Assembly: GCF_018966525.1 (NCBI RefSeq) | Contig: NZ_CP076607.1 | Location: 2,108,001 to 2,172,000, forward strand | DNA: 64,000 nucleotides | Direction of reading: 5' to 3' | DNA from: Paenibacillus sophorae | GTDB lineage: Bacteria; Bacillota; Bacilli; Paenibacillales; Paenibacillaceae | Shown here: one piece after another, positions 18,138-27,013 of the stretch | Numbering within the stretch: the stretch's first letter is position 1 | Layout of the letters: each line of letters opens with the position of its first letter | Notes under the pieces: model-generated | What the model saw: only the letters and a program-made list of their open reading frames with translations | What the model was told of the DNA's origin: nothing | The model's database searches: none | Translations under genes and position numbers: made by a program

Positions 18138-18182
18138 TTTTATCTGACTTTTAGGTCTTGATAAACTTAGAAAAAAGAGTGT

Positions 18183-18287
18183 TAGACTGACTAGAATTCA
18201 TTAAAATTCTCTATAGGAAGCGGCTCATTTCTTTTAAAGGCCGTTACTGTGAGCTATTCTCCTCTTAATTTCTTGGGGGTCAGTCTA
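18183..18287. repeat. 105-bp segment bounded by 9-bp inverted repeats
   Basis: TAGACTGAC at 18183-18191 and GTCAGTCTA at 18279-18287 are perfect inverted repeats. Inside are smaller inverted repeats such as AGAATT/AATTCT and GCTCA/TGAGC. No ORF is inside. It may be a MITE-like remnant or a structured RNA; flanking TA dinucleotides would fit a TA target but prove nothing. Confidence 0.45.
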
Positions 18288-18301
18288 TCAAAATATAAAA
18301 A

Positions 18302-18336
18302 AGCGTCCCGGCATTATTCATACCGGGGCGCTCTTC
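18302..18336. terminator. Terminator of lplJ
   Basis: AGCG-CCCGG (18303 on) pairs with CCGGGGCGCT ending at 18332. It lies just beyond the lplJ stop on the minus strand, with A-rich sequence on the left that reads as T on that strand. Confidence 0.75.
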
Positions 18337-18374
18337 GTTTGCTATTCTCATTGAATTCTCACTAATCCCGAGGC

Positions 18375-19376
18375 CTACTCCTCCAGAAAAATCAAACCAA
18401 TGACATCCTCCGGCTCGATACGGCCGAAATAATGCTTCAGGTCGAGGTGGGAGAGCGCCTGCCGGACCTCTTCCTGCTCATACCGTTTGCCGCGCAAAGT
18501 GTTTTCCACATCAGCCACATCGCCTACACCGAAGAAGTCGCCGTAAATCTTGATTTCCTCGATCCGCGCGTCCTTGATTTCCATCCGGATATCGACGATT
18601 CCGCCGGGGAACTTAACCGCATGCTTCACATTGCTCTTCGGCGACTGGCCGTAGTTCCAATCCCAGTTCTGATACCGCTCCGCTGAGATCTTATTGATTT
18701 GGACCCAATCTTCCTCATTAAGCTTGTACTGCGGCACTTTGTCCGGCTCCATGCCGAAGATAGACCGCAGAAGACCAGCGCGGAATTCCTCAATCGTCAT
18801 GTCCGTGCCAAGCAGTTCTTTAATATTGGCGACCCGGCTGCGGACCGATTTTGTGCTCTTGGACTTAAATTTTTCCGGATTGGCATTCAGCGAAGCCTGC
18901 ACATCATCAAGATTCAGATTGTACATCAGCGTGCCGTGGCTGAACATACGCCCCCGAGTTGAGAACTGGGCGTTTCCGGAAATTTTTTGCTCCCCGACCT
19001 GAAGATCGTTGCGTCCGCTCAGCTCTGCGTTAACGCCCATGCTCTGCAAGTAATCGATGACCGGCTGAGTGAATTTGAGGAAGTTATGAAACGATTCGCC
19101 GTCGTCCTTGGTGATGAAGCTGAAGTTTAGGTTCCCAAGATCGTGGTAGACCGCGCCTCCCCCGGACAGCCGCCGCACAACCTTGATTTGATTCTCCTTG
19201 ACGTACTCCTGATTGATTTCTTCTATTGTATTTTGATGCTTGCCAATAATAATGGACGGGCTGTTGATATAAAAAAGCAAATAGCTGTCGTCCATGGGCA
19301 GAAATTTTAGCGCGTATTCCTCAATGGCCAGATTGATGGACGGGTCCGTAATTCCGGAATTATCGATAAAGAGCAT
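18375..19376 (-). CDS. lplJ: Lipoate-protein ligase
   Basis: Cytoplasmic ligase that activates lipoate with ATP and transfers it to lipoyl domains of 2-oxoacid dehydrogenases and GcvH. Of 333 residues, RRLSGGGAVYHDLGN near 68-82 is the lipoyl-AMP binding loop. SGRNDL, the catalytic-lysine segment KISGNAQ near 133, and FSHGTLMYNL follow; a C-terminal accessory domain completes it. The sequence is very close to Bacillus LplJ along its length. GGAGGT precedes ATG 19376. It is monocistronic, divergent from the MocR regulator. Confidence 0.94.
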   Translation of the reverse strand: MLFIDNSGITDPSINLAIEEYALKFLPMDDSYLLFYINSPSIIIGKHQNTIEEINQEYVKENQIKVVRRLSGGGAVYHDLGNLNFSFITKDDGESFHNFLKFTQPVIDYLQSMGVNAELSGRNDLQVGEQKISGNAQFSTRGRMFSHGTLMYNLNLDDVQASLNANPEKFKSKSTKSVRSRVANIKELLGTDMTIEEFRAGLLRSIFGMEPDKVPQYKLNEEDWVQINKISAERYQNWDWNYGQSPKSNVKHAVKFPGGIVDIRMEIKDARIEEIKIYGDFFGVGDVADVENTLRGKRYEQEEVRQALSHLDLKHYFGRIEPEDVIGLIFLEE

Positions 19377-19464
19377 GTTCCATACCTCCGTATAAAGGCT
19401 ATTAAATTCAGCTATTATTGTAAATCAAATCTGTTCGTTTCACAAAACAGGCCAAGTCAGCCTG

Positions 19465-19510
19465 AGAACCGCGCCCGGCAGAAATCCCTGCATTTGCGGT
19501 TCTTTTTTTG
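19465..19510 (+). terminator. Terminator-like hairpin in the leader of the MocR gene
   Basis: AGAACCGC at 19465-19472 pairs with GCGGTTCT at 19496-19503, continuing into T8. Both flanking genes point away from it, so on the + strand it can only act as an attenuator of the regulator-ddl operon or stop antisense reads. Confidence 0.7.
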
Positions 19511-19552
19511 TCTGCGCGAATATGCCATGATAACGGTGGAGGAGATACACGT

Positions 19553-21052
19553 ATGTTCAATGATTTCAAACTTGCGGAGGGACGTCCGGTCTATCTCCAG
19601 GTCAAGGATTACATGAAGCGGCTGATTGTCCAAGGGGCGCTTCAGGCGGACCGGCGGCTTCCCGCGACAAGAGAGCTTGCCGGGCTGCTCGGCGTCAGCC
19701 GCAATACGGTCATCTCCGCCTATGCGGAGCTTGAGGAAGACGGATTCGCCTACACGGTGCAGGGCAAGGGCAGCTTTGCCGCCGCGGTGTCGCCTGTACG
19801 GGCAGCCGGTAATCCGGAAGCGGATGAGGGCCGAAAGCTGGACTGGGCGGAGCACGTGAGCGAATATGCCCGGCTGGCGGAGGAACTGGACCTTATGAAG
19901 CGCGGCATCCGGGCGGCCAAAGGAACCATCTCGTTTACGAGCATCGCGCCGGACGAGAAGCTGTTCGATCTGGACAGCGTCAAGCGCGCTTTTTCGGACC
20001 GGATGGCTGTGGAGGGAAATGTGCTGCTGAATTACGGCTATGCCAAGGGCTACAAGCCGCTGATCGACTATTTAATGGATTATATGGCCCGTAAGGGCGT
20101 GGATACTCAGGATAAAGATATGCTGATTACGAGCGGCTTCACCGAAGGCTTTGACATCGTGCTGTCGGCCATCCGAAAGAATAGCGGAACGGTGCTGTGC
20201 GAGAACCCGACTCACAATACGGCCATCAAAAATTTGAAGCTGCACGGCTTCAGAATCAAGGGCATAGCGATGGAGCCGGACGGCATCAGCATCGGCGGAC
20301 TGGAACAGGCTCTTGCGGAAGGGGCGTACGACCTCGCCTATTTCGTTCCGTCCTACCATAACCCGACGGGCATCGTGACCTCACTGCAAAAAAGGCTGGA
20401 GCTGATGACCTTAATGAACCGCTATCAGATTCCCGTCATCGAGGACGGATTCAACGAGGAACTGCGTTACTCCGGCTCGCATGTATCGCCGCTGGCGGCC
20501 ATGGCGGGCGCGGGGAATGGCGTCATTTATATAGGAAGCTTTTCCAAGGTGCTGTTTCCCGGTCTTAGAGTAGGCTGGGTGCTGGCGGACCGGAAGCTGA
20601 TCGGCATGCTGGAAAGCGTCAAGCGGGCCAGAAACATCCATACTTCGACGCTGGACCAATCGCTGCTGTACCAATATTTGCATAACGGCAATCTGGAAAA
20701 ATATTTGCGTAGGGCGCGGGCCGAATATAAGCGGAAATACGAGTGGACTCTTGCGTGCTGCCGGGAGCTTGTTCCCTATTCCACCCTGTCGGGAGACGGC
20801 GGGCTGCATCTGTTCATGGCGTTTGAGCAGGGATTCAATACAAGGGAATTGCTGGCGGCCTGCTCGCAAAGAGGCGTAATCTTTACGCCGGGGGACAATT
20901 TCTATACGGATGAAACTGGCGGGAACACGCTGCGTCTCGGGTTCTCCAGAGTGGCTGATGAGGATATCCGCAAGGGAATCGCCATCATCGGCGAAGCGGC
21001 GAGAGAGCTGCTGAATAGATCGGATCATGCGACGACGGCGCCCAAAAAATAA
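19553..21052 (+). CDS. ddlR: MocR/GabR-type PLP-binding regulator, probably DdlR
   Basis: A 499-residue fusion of an N-terminal GntR winged helix (residues about 10-80, LPATRELAGLLGVSRNTVISAYAELEEDGF) with a C-terminal fold-type I aminotransferase-like domain. PSYHNPTG near 265 and the PLP lysine in YIGSFSKVLFPGLRVGW near 330 are visible. MocR proteins use PLP-bound ligands as effectors. The next gene is ddl; in Brevibacillus a MocR member named DdlR activates ddl, and the synteny supports that assignment here. ATG 19553 follows GGAGGAG. The gene is led by a terminator-like hairpin, suggesting leader control. The effector is inferred, not shown. Confidence 0.85.
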   Translation: MFNDFKLAEGRPVYLQVKDYMKRLIVQGALQADRRLPATRELAGLLGVSRNTVISAYAELEEDGFAYTVQGKGSFAAAVSPVRAAGNPEADEGRKLDWAEHVSEYARLAEELDLMKRGIRAAKGTISFTSIAPDEKLFDLDSVKRAFSDRMAVEGNVLLNYGYAKGYKPLIDYLMDYMARKGVDTQDKDMLITSGFTEGFDIVLSAIRKNSGTVLCENPTHNTAIKNLKLHGFRIKGIAMEPDGISIGGLEQALAEGAYDLAYFVPSYHNPTGIVTSLQKRLELMTLMNRYQIPVIEDGFNEELRYSGSHVSPLAAMAGAGNGVIYIGSFSKVLFPGLRVGWVLADRKLIGMLESVKRARNIHTSTLDQSLLYQYLHNGNLEKYLRRARAEYKRKYEWTLACCRELVPYSTLSGDGGLHLFMAFEQGFNTRELLAACSQRGVIFTPGDNFYTDETGGNTLRLGFSRVADEDIRKGIAIIGEAARELLNRSDHATTAPKK

Positions 21053-21101
21053 GCAAAGTAAAAAAAGAGCACATCCATGTGAACGAAAGGGAGCGGGAAA
21101 T

Positions 21102-22025
21102 ATGAGAGTTGGCGTAATTATGGGCGGCATATCGTCGGAAAGAGAGATTTCGCTGAAGACGGGCGAGGAGATGTTAAAAAAGCTGGACCCTGCCAAATAC
21201 GAGGCCGTTCCGGTTGTCATTAACAAGAAGGAAGAGCTGGCGGAGAAGGTGCGCGGCCTCGATCTCGCGCTGCTGGCACTGCACGGGGCCTTCGGCGAGG
21301 ATGGCACCGTGCAGGCCGTGCTGGAATCGCTGAACATTCCGTATACAGGCAGCGGCGTGCTGTCCAGCGCCATCTGCATGGATAAGGATGTGTCAAAAAG
21401 ACTTCTGCGCGCAGCCGGCATCCCAACAGCCGATTGGCTCTGCTGGAACCATATTAGCGAGTTTGCGCCTGAGGCGGTGGAGAAGCTTGGTTATCCGGTT
21501 ATCGTCAAGCCTTCCTCTGGCGGTTCCAGCATCGGCATGGTCAAGGTGAATGAACCGGGTGGACTGCGGGCCGCCGTAACAGAGGCTTTCCGCTGGGACC
21601 GGTCGGTCATGGTGGAACGTTATGTCCAGGGAACGGAAATTACATGTCCCATCCTGGACGGCCGCACGCTTCCGGCGCTCGGCATCATTCCCCAGACTTC
21701 GGAATATTTCGACTTCGACGCCAAGTATACCGAGAACGGAGCACTTGAGGAGATCGCCGTTCTGCCCGCTGACCTGGAGCGCAAGGTGCGGCAGATCTCC
21801 TTGGACTGCTGCCGGACGCTGAAATGCAGCGTATACGCCCGGATCGATATCATCGTCTCGGACGGCGTCCCTTTCGTGCTTGAGGTGAATACTCTGCCGG
21901 GCATGACCTCGGCCAGCCTGCTGCCCAAGAGCGCCAAGGCCGCGGGCATGACATTTAGCGGTCTGCTGGATGCCATCATCGCTGCTTCGCTGAAGGAAAG
22001 GGGCGTGCCCGTTCATGTCCAGTGA
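21102..22025 (+). CDS. ddl: D-alanine--D-alanine ligase
   Basis: ATP-grasp ligase joining two D-alanines for peptidoglycan precursors, about 307 residues in the cytoplasm. MGGISSEREISLKTG at residue 7, HGAFGEDGTVQAVLE near 65, the ATP-grasp segment YPVIVKPSSGGSSIGM near 133 and the C-terminal EVNTLPGMT near 265 are the family signatures. ATG 21102 follows AAAGGGAG; earlier in-frame codons overlap the regulator's end and look unrelated. The downstream aminotransferase start overlaps its 3' end by 11 bp. Confidence 0.94.
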   Translation: MRVGVIMGGISSEREISLKTGEEMLKKLDPAKYEAVPVVINKKEELAEKVRGLDLALLALHGAFGEDGTVQAVLESLNIPYTGSGVLSSAICMDKDVSKRLLRAAGIPTADWLCWNHISEFAPEAVEKLGYPVIVKPSSGGSSIGMVKVNEPGGLRAAVTEAFRWDRSVMVERYVQGTEITCPILDGRTLPALGIIPQTSEYFDFDAKYTENGALEEIAVLPADLERKVRQISLDCCRTLKCSVYARIDIIVSDGVPFVLEVNTLPGMTSASLLPKSAKAAGMTFSGLLDAIIAASLKERGVPVHVQ

Positions 22026-23268
22026 ATGGATTCGTCAGGATGTCCGTGAGCTGCCCCCATCGGGCATCCGCGCTTTTTTTGAACAATGCGCGGATGACAA
22101 GGACTTGATTCAGCTCGGAGTCGGCGAGCCGGATTTTCGGGTGCCGGAGTCTGTCCGGAAGGCCTGCATCTCCGCGCTAAACCGGGGAGAAACAGGTTAC
22201 TCCTCCAACGCAGGACTGCCGGAGCTCCGGAGGGAAATTGCCGGTTATTTAAGCGCCGGCCTCGGGCTTCACTATGATCCCAGCGCAGAGATCATCGTCA
22301 CTACAGGCAGCAGCGAAGCGCTGGACATAGCGCTACGGACGATCATTTCACCGGGAGACGAGGTGATCATACCGTCACCGGGCTATGTCGCCTATGCTCC
22401 GATGGTCACGCTGAGCGGAGGATCGGTTATTCCCGTGGAGGTGAAGGGGGAAGAGGGCTTCAAACTGACAGCCGAAGCCCTGCGGCGGAGCATTACCCCG
22501 CGCACCAAGGCGCTGATCGTCAATTATCCGAATAATCCGACCGGAGCGGTGATGACCCGCAGAGATTGGGAGCCGATTGCCAAGCTTGCCGCTAAGCATA
22601 ATCTGATTGTCATATCCGACGAGGTCTATGCTGAATTGACTTACAGTGGACGGCATTACAGCATCGCGTCGCTGCCGGGTATGAAAGAGCGGACGATTGT
22701 TATCAGCGGATTCTCCAAAGCGTTCGCCATGACCGGCTGGAGGGTAGGCTATTCTTGCGCGAGCGGCGAACTGTCTTCCGCGATGCTCAAAATCCACCAG
22801 TACACCGCCATGTGCGCTCCCGTTCCGGGGCAGATTGCCGCCTTCGAATCGCTGCGGAGCGGACTGGAGGCAAAAGACCGGATGAAGGCCGCCTTTGACG
22901 CGCGGCGAACCCTGTTCGTGGAGGGACTGAATGCGATTGGCCTGGCCTGTCATATGCCGGACGGCGCCTTTTATACCTTCCCGTCGGTTGCCGGAACCGG
23001 GCTGACCTCGGAGCAGTTCGCGCTACGGCTGCTCAGCGAAGCCGGCGTAGCGGTCGTACCCGGTTCCGTCTTCGGGCCCGGAGGAGAGGGACATGTCCGC
23101 TGCTCTTATGCCGCTTCGTCCGGGCAGCTGGCCGAGGCGCTGCGGCGGATCGGACGGTTTATGGCATCCCTGTCTTCCGGCGGTCATGCGTTCCGTTATC
23201 CAGCGGAGCCGGGAGCGGGCGGCAATCGCGAGGAGACCGGGGCCCGAGTGGTTACGGTCGGCACATGA
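22015..23268 (+). CDS. PLP-dependent class I aminotransferase, PatA-like
   Basis: A 417-residue aminotransferase. Motifs: LGVGEPDF near residue 35, Y-SSNAG near 62, NYPNNPTGAV near 168, SDEVYAEL near 201, the PLP lysine in ISGFSKAFAMTGWRVGY near 236, and the substrate-carboxylate arginine in GHVRCSYA near 362. It overlaps ddl and belongs to the same operon, so it may feed alanine or another amino acid into cell-wall precursors; an L-specific aromatic or aspartate-family role is equally possible. A C-terminal tail of about 35 residues past the fold is rich in Gly/Arg/Glu. Confidence 0.85.
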   Translation: MSSEWIRQDVRELPPSGIRAFFEQCADDKDLIQLGVGEPDFRVPESVRKACISALNRGETGYSSNAGLPELRREIAGYLSAGLGLHYDPSAEIIVTTGSSEALDIALRTIISPGDEVIIPSPGYVAYAPMVTLSGGSVIPVEVKGEEGFKLTAEALRRSITPRTKALIVNYPNNPTGAVMTRRDWEPIAKLAAKHNLIVISDEVYAELTYSGRHYSIASLPGMKERTIVISGFSKAFAMTGWRVGYSCASGELSSAMLKIHQYTAMCAPVPGQIAAFESLRSGLEAKDRMKAAFDARRTLFVEGLNAIGLACHMPDGAFYTFPSVAGTGLTSEQFALRLLSEAGVAVVPGSVFGPGGEGHVRCSYAASSGQLAEALRRIGRFMASLSSGGHAFRYPAEPGAGGNREETGARVVTVGT

Positions 23269-23350
23269 CCCGTGTACGGCTGGGGAGCAAGACCTTCATT
23301 ATTATTGTGAAGTGTATGGATCGGAAGATTAGGAATGGTGTGCATTCATT

Positions 23351-23395
23351 AAAAAAGGTCCTTTCAGACTCTATGAATCTGAAGGGACCTTTTCC
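23351..23395. terminator. Bidirectional terminator
   Basis: AAAAGGTCC with CTTTCAGA pairs with TCTGAAGGGACCTTTT between the convergent aminotransferase and chemoreceptor genes. Confidence 0.85.
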
Positions 23396-23423
23396 TGTTA
23401 TAAGACGGCGACAGCAAAGACGC

Positions 23424-23465
23424 CGTGCGTTAAATCAACGTGCGTTAAATCAACGTGCGTTAAAT
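23424..23465. repeat. Tandem repeat, 15-bp unit, 2.8 copies
   Basis: CGTGCGTTAAATCAA occurs at 23424-23438 and 23439-23453, with a partial third copy to 23465. The last copy contains the stop codon of the chemoreceptor gene on the minus strand. Confidence 0.9.
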
Positions 23466-25145
23466 TTTAAACTTGCGGACCGCTTCCTGCATTTTGAGCG
23501 TCTGCCCGTATAAATGCTCTACAGTTTTTGCGTGTCCATCCAGTTGTTCCTGCTGGCTGCGGTAATTGTCGGCCAGTATCTCGGCGCCTGCTTGCGATTT
23601 CGAAGTGATCTGCGCAGTTTCCTCTACGGATGCGGTTACTTCTTCGGTTCCCGCCGAAATTTGCTGGGTGGCTGCGGAAACGGACTGAACGCTTTGATTG
23701 ATGCTCTGGATGAGTATGGTAAGGTGGTCGAAGGCGTTGCCGGCTTCCTCCACTTTGCCTACGCCGGACGCAACCTCGGTATTAACCTCGTTCATACTGG
23801 CCACAGACCGCTGCATTTCCTCCTGCAGGCGCAGAAGGAACTCGCGGATTTGCTCGGTGGCTTCTCTGGACTGCTCCGACAGTTTGCGCACTTCTCCGGC
23901 TACTACGGCGAAACCGCGGCCATGCTCGCCCGCCCGCGCCGCTTCAATGGAAGCGTTAAGGGACAGCATCTGGATTTGTTTGGTGATCTCCGAAATGCCT
24001 TGTACGATGTCGCCGATTTTCTGCGATTGCTCGTCCATTTTGCGGAACTGCTCCAGCGATTCCTTGGAAGCCCGTCCGACCTGGCGCATCTGTTCGACGG
24101 CGCTTTGTGCCGTGTTATTGCCGCTAACCGCTTCGGCAGAAGCTTCATGGATCTGCTCGGTCACTTCGCCTGCTGCGGAAGCAATATGCTGAATGCCCAA
24201 GCTGATTTCTTCCATGGCTCGGGCGTTATCCGCCGCACTGCTTGCGATTGCCGTGCTGCCTTTACCAATCTCAAACGCGGATTTTCTGGAACTTTCCGCC
24301 ATGTCGCGGATGCCGTCCACGCGTTCCTTTAGTTCGTTGGAATCGGCCATAACGGTATCGGAAGTACTCAATACCTCGCCGATCAAGTCTTTCAGGCGCA
24401 GCGTCATCGCTTGGAAGCTCTCCCCCAACCGGGAAATTTCATCATGACCTTTTATATCCAGTTCCTGGGTAAAATCACCCTCAGCCAACTGATCGCTATA
24501 TGCCGCAAGCTTGGTGATCGGACGGGTAATCCGGCGGCTCATGAACAGAGCTGCGGTCATACTGATAATCAGGGCCAGCAGCGTGATACCGGCGCTGGTC
24601 CACAGCGTGCTCGTCACCTTATCCTTGATGAATGTCATGTCCGCGCTGACGCCGATTACAAGGGTACTTCCCGGAATGCCAACGTAAGCCGTTTTATGTA
24701 CGCCATGGCTGTCGGAGTATATTTCGCTGATGCCGCTCTTTCCCTTGGAGGCCTGCTCCAGAGCCGGTGTCACCTGAATTTCTTCCTTCCGTTTGAGCGC
24801 CGACTCATGATCCGCACTCAGGACGGCAGCTTTTCCATCTTTGTATTCTACTAGAAAAATCGTCTCCACATTATGCTGGGTCCGTTTATCGCGGAAATAA
24901 TATTCCACATTCGTCGCTGCCTGTTCGTTGGTGCGGGCCTGCATTGCGTTAGTCGAGTTCAGCTGTTTGAAAACGTCCTGCGACGCGGAGCTGAGAAGCT
25001 TGTCGATCTGCGGGACAACGTAGCTGTTGAGGGTATTGATGGAGATAAAGTAAAAGCTGATACTAAGCGTAAGCGAAGTGAACAAGAGGGCAGCGAGCAA
25101 TAACAACATAAATCTCCGGCCGATGGAATGCCTGATCCGAAACAT
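23460..25145 (-). CDS. Methyl-accepting chemotaxis protein
   Basis: Membrane chemoreceptor of 561 residues. TM1 is at about 11-33 and an extracytoplasmic sensing domain (about 35-180, single-Cache size) follows; TM2 is at about 183-206, then HAMP (about 207-260) and a long signalling coiled coil. The hairpin tip EAARAGEHGRGFAVVAGEVRKL near residue 405 binds CheA/CheW; Gln/Glu pairs in flanking helices are potential methylation sites. Ligand unknown; no chemotaxis genes are adjacent. AAGGAGAG precedes ATG 25145. The stop is embedded in a tandem 15-bp repeat. Confidence 0.93.
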   Translation of the reverse strand: MFRIRHSIGRRFMLLLLAALLFTSLTLSISFYFISINTLNSYVVPQIDKLLSSASQDVFKQLNSTNAMQARTNEQAATNVEYYFRDKRTQHNVETIFLVEYKDGKAAVLSADHESALKRKEEIQVTPALEQASKGKSGISEIYSDSHGVHKTAYVGIPGSTLVIGVSADMTFIKDKVTSTLWTSAGITLLALIISMTAALFMSRRITRPITKLAAYSDQLAEGDFTQELDIKGHDEISRLGESFQAMTLRLKDLIGEVLSTSDTVMADSNELKERVDGIRDMAESSRKSAFEIGKGSTAIASSAADNARAMEEISLGIQHIASAAGEVTEQIHEASAEAVSGNNTAQSAVEQMRQVGRASKESLEQFRKMDEQSQKIGDIVQGISEITKQIQMLSLNASIEAARAGEHGRGFAVVAGEVRKLSEQSREATEQIREFLLRLQEEMQRSVASMNEVNTEVASGVGKVEEAGNAFDHLTILIQSINQSVQSVSAATQQISAGTEEVTASVEETAQITSKSQAGAEILADNYRSQQEQLDGHAKTVEHLYGQTLKMQEAVRKFKI

Positions 25146-25728
25146 GCGGTTCTCTCCTTTTTATAACGAAAAATGTACAAGCTATGCGTCCATGATCCCT
25201 TCATGCTTTTACGATAAACGGAAACGGCTTTTGAGAGAGCCGACATCCGTTACTGCAATCAGACTGGGTATGCCAGCGGCTGTTTCAGACAGTAGGTCTA
25301 TTATCCTGCCGTTCAACCCGGTATAAAGACATGGTAGTATATGCATAAATACTATTTTATAAAATTAACCTGCGGTTGAATAGGGAGGAATGGCCTATGT
25401 AAGGTATAATTTTCTGCACTTCAATTATATTTGCAGAATATTTCGCGATATTTTCTTTTTTTTCAGTAGATATAGATTCAACGGGGTTTCAACGGGTTTG
25501 ATATGGCAGGGGTTGTACATTTCATATTATAAAAAAAGAGAACCGCGCATGATTGCAAAACGCGGCTCTCTTTTGGGTTAGCAGCTCTTTTGTTCCTCAG
25601 GGCGCCGGAACAAAGAGTATGGCAGGAGCACCCTGCCTTGAGGAGGCATTATGCGTACGGACAGGCGGAGAGTTGATACCCGGTCCGCCTGAAGAAGGCT
25701 TCCGCCCCTCATTCCGCACAGCCGGAAA
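25146..25728. other. Gene-free region upstream of the chemoreceptor
   Basis: No convincing gene. Near 25210-25240 on the minus strand a CGGCT/AGCCG hairpin followed by T-rich sequence sits in the chemoreceptor leader. 25345-25530 is very AT-rich with poly-T stretches, and a promoter-like TATACT lies on the minus strand near 25340. A leader attenuator is possible; I could not match it to a known riboswitch. Confidence 0.5.
25533..25573 (-). terminator. Terminator of the Xaa-Pro peptidase gene
   Basis: AGAGAACCGCG (25537-25547) pairs with CGCGGCTCTCT (25561-25571), one mismatch; the A7 run at 25531 is the T-tail on the minus strand. It lies about 155 bp past the pepQ stop. Confidence 0.75.
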
Positions 25729-26820
25729 TCAGAGCTCCAGCACGGTCCAGCCTTTAGGGAACCGGGTGAGCGTCCGGGCGCCGCCGGCCGTGACAAGGAC
25801 CTCGTCCTCGATCCGCACGCCGCCGAGTCCCGGCACGTAAATACCGGGCTCAACCGTAAAGACATTGCCGCTTTCCATGATGTCCCCGTTAAGACCGTGC
25901 AGTGAAGGGTATTCGTGAGTGTCCATCCCAAGGCCGTGGCCTACGCGGTGAACGAAATAGGACCCATACCCCGCTTCCTCGATAACGGCTCGCGCAGCCA
26001 GGTCGACCGAGCCGTAAGAGGAGCCGGCTTTGGCGGCGGCAATGCCGGCTTCGTTGGCGGCCAGGACGGTATCGTAGATGCGGACCAGTTCGCTGTCCGC
26101 CCGCTCCACGGCGAAGGTGCGGGTGATGTCGGAAGCATAACCGTCCGCGAACACGCCGAGATCGAACATCAGCAGGTCGCCGGGCGAGATAAGGCGTCTG
26201 CCGGGAACGCCATGCGGGAGGGCGGTATTAGGCCCGGACAGCACCATCGTATCGAAAGAGGGCCCGGCGGCGCCGAGCTTTTTCATCAAATACTCCAGCT
26301 CCGCAACGAGCTCGATTTCGCTGACCCCCTCCTTCACATGGGAAAGCCCCTGGCGCAGCACTTCCTCCACCAGCTTGGCGGCATGCTCCATGCGCTCGAT
26401 TTCCCCCGGCGACTTGATGGCGCGCATCCGGCGCAAAAGAGGGCCGATGTCGGCGAAGCTGTCCGCAGGCGCGGCCTTCGACAGGAGCTCGAAGCGCGCC
26501 ACCGAGACATGCTCTTTCTCGATGCCCAGTTTCTCAAGCTTTGGTCCAAGATGATTCTTCAGGAGGCTGTATGGATCGTCCGTATCGCTGTGCGTGACGA
26601 TCGTAGAGACGGTTGAGGATGCATGTGCAGATTCAGCGTCGAGCGCGGGAACGATGAGCACCGGCTCCTCGCCGCGGCTCAGCAGCAGACCGAGAAACCG
26701 CTCATGCGGGTTGCTGGCGAAGCCGATCAAGTAATATACATGCTTGGGATCGGTGATCAGCAGGGCGTCCAGCTCTTCCGCAGCCATTTCCCCTTCAAGT
26801 CGTTTCAGAGTTTCATTCAT
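25729..26820 (-). CDS. pepQ: M24B-family Xaa-Pro peptidase
   Basis: A 363-residue metallopeptidase that cleaves dipeptides or N-terminal residues before proline, acting in the cytoplasm. An N-terminal creatinase-like domain (about 1-130) precedes the pita-bread domain. Dinuclear metal ligands are visible: Asp in MFDLGVFADGYASDITRTF near 220-230, His in GHGLGMDTHEYP near 290, Glu in VEPGIYVPG near 325 and Glu in IEDEVLV near 338. Length fits Xaa-Pro dipeptidase or short aminopeptidase P of Bacillota (YqhT/YkvY type). GAAGGGAG lies upstream of ATG 26820. Single gene. Confidence 0.92.
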   Translation of the reverse strand: MNETLKRLEGEMAAEELDALLITDPKHVYYLIGFASNPHERFLGLLLSRGEEPVLIVPALDAESAHASSTVSTIVTHSDTDDPYSLLKNHLGPKLEKLGIEKEHVSVARFELLSKAAPADSFADIGPLLRRMRAIKSPGEIERMEHAAKLVEEVLRQGLSHVKEGVSEIELVAELEYLMKKLGAAGPSFDTMVLSGPNTALPHGVPGRRLISPGDLLMFDLGVFADGYASDITRTFAVERADSELVRIYDTVLAANEAGIAAAKAGSSYGSVDLAARAVIEEAGYGSYFVHRVGHGLGMDTHEYPSLHGLNGDIMESGNVFTVEPGIYVPGLGGVRIEDEVLVTAGGARTLTRFPKGWTVLEL

Positions 26821-27013
26821 TTGTACATTGCTCTCCCTTCAATTCACGATAACAAAATGGCAATGAAACCATTATAGAGCATACAAAGAGAGGACGCACG
26901 GTAGTGCGAGTTTCCGTGGAAGCCGGTGCTCCTGTTTCGGCCGTTTGCCGGTTAGAGATGAAGCAAGATGGGTAAATAGCCGGCCAGCCTGGAAGTAAGA
27001 TGGCCCCGGCACA

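Noticed and set aside
15120..18287. Genomic island with integrase
   Set aside because: Composition is atypical but no integrase, transposase, tRNA site or direct repeats were found.
20411..21421. 336-codon minus-strand frame over the MocR and ddl genes
   Set aside because: Shadow of two well-supported genes, low-complexity Ser/Arg composition.
23424..23465. CRISPR-like array
   Set aside because: Units are contiguous 15-bp tandem repeats without spacers and no cas genes are nearby.
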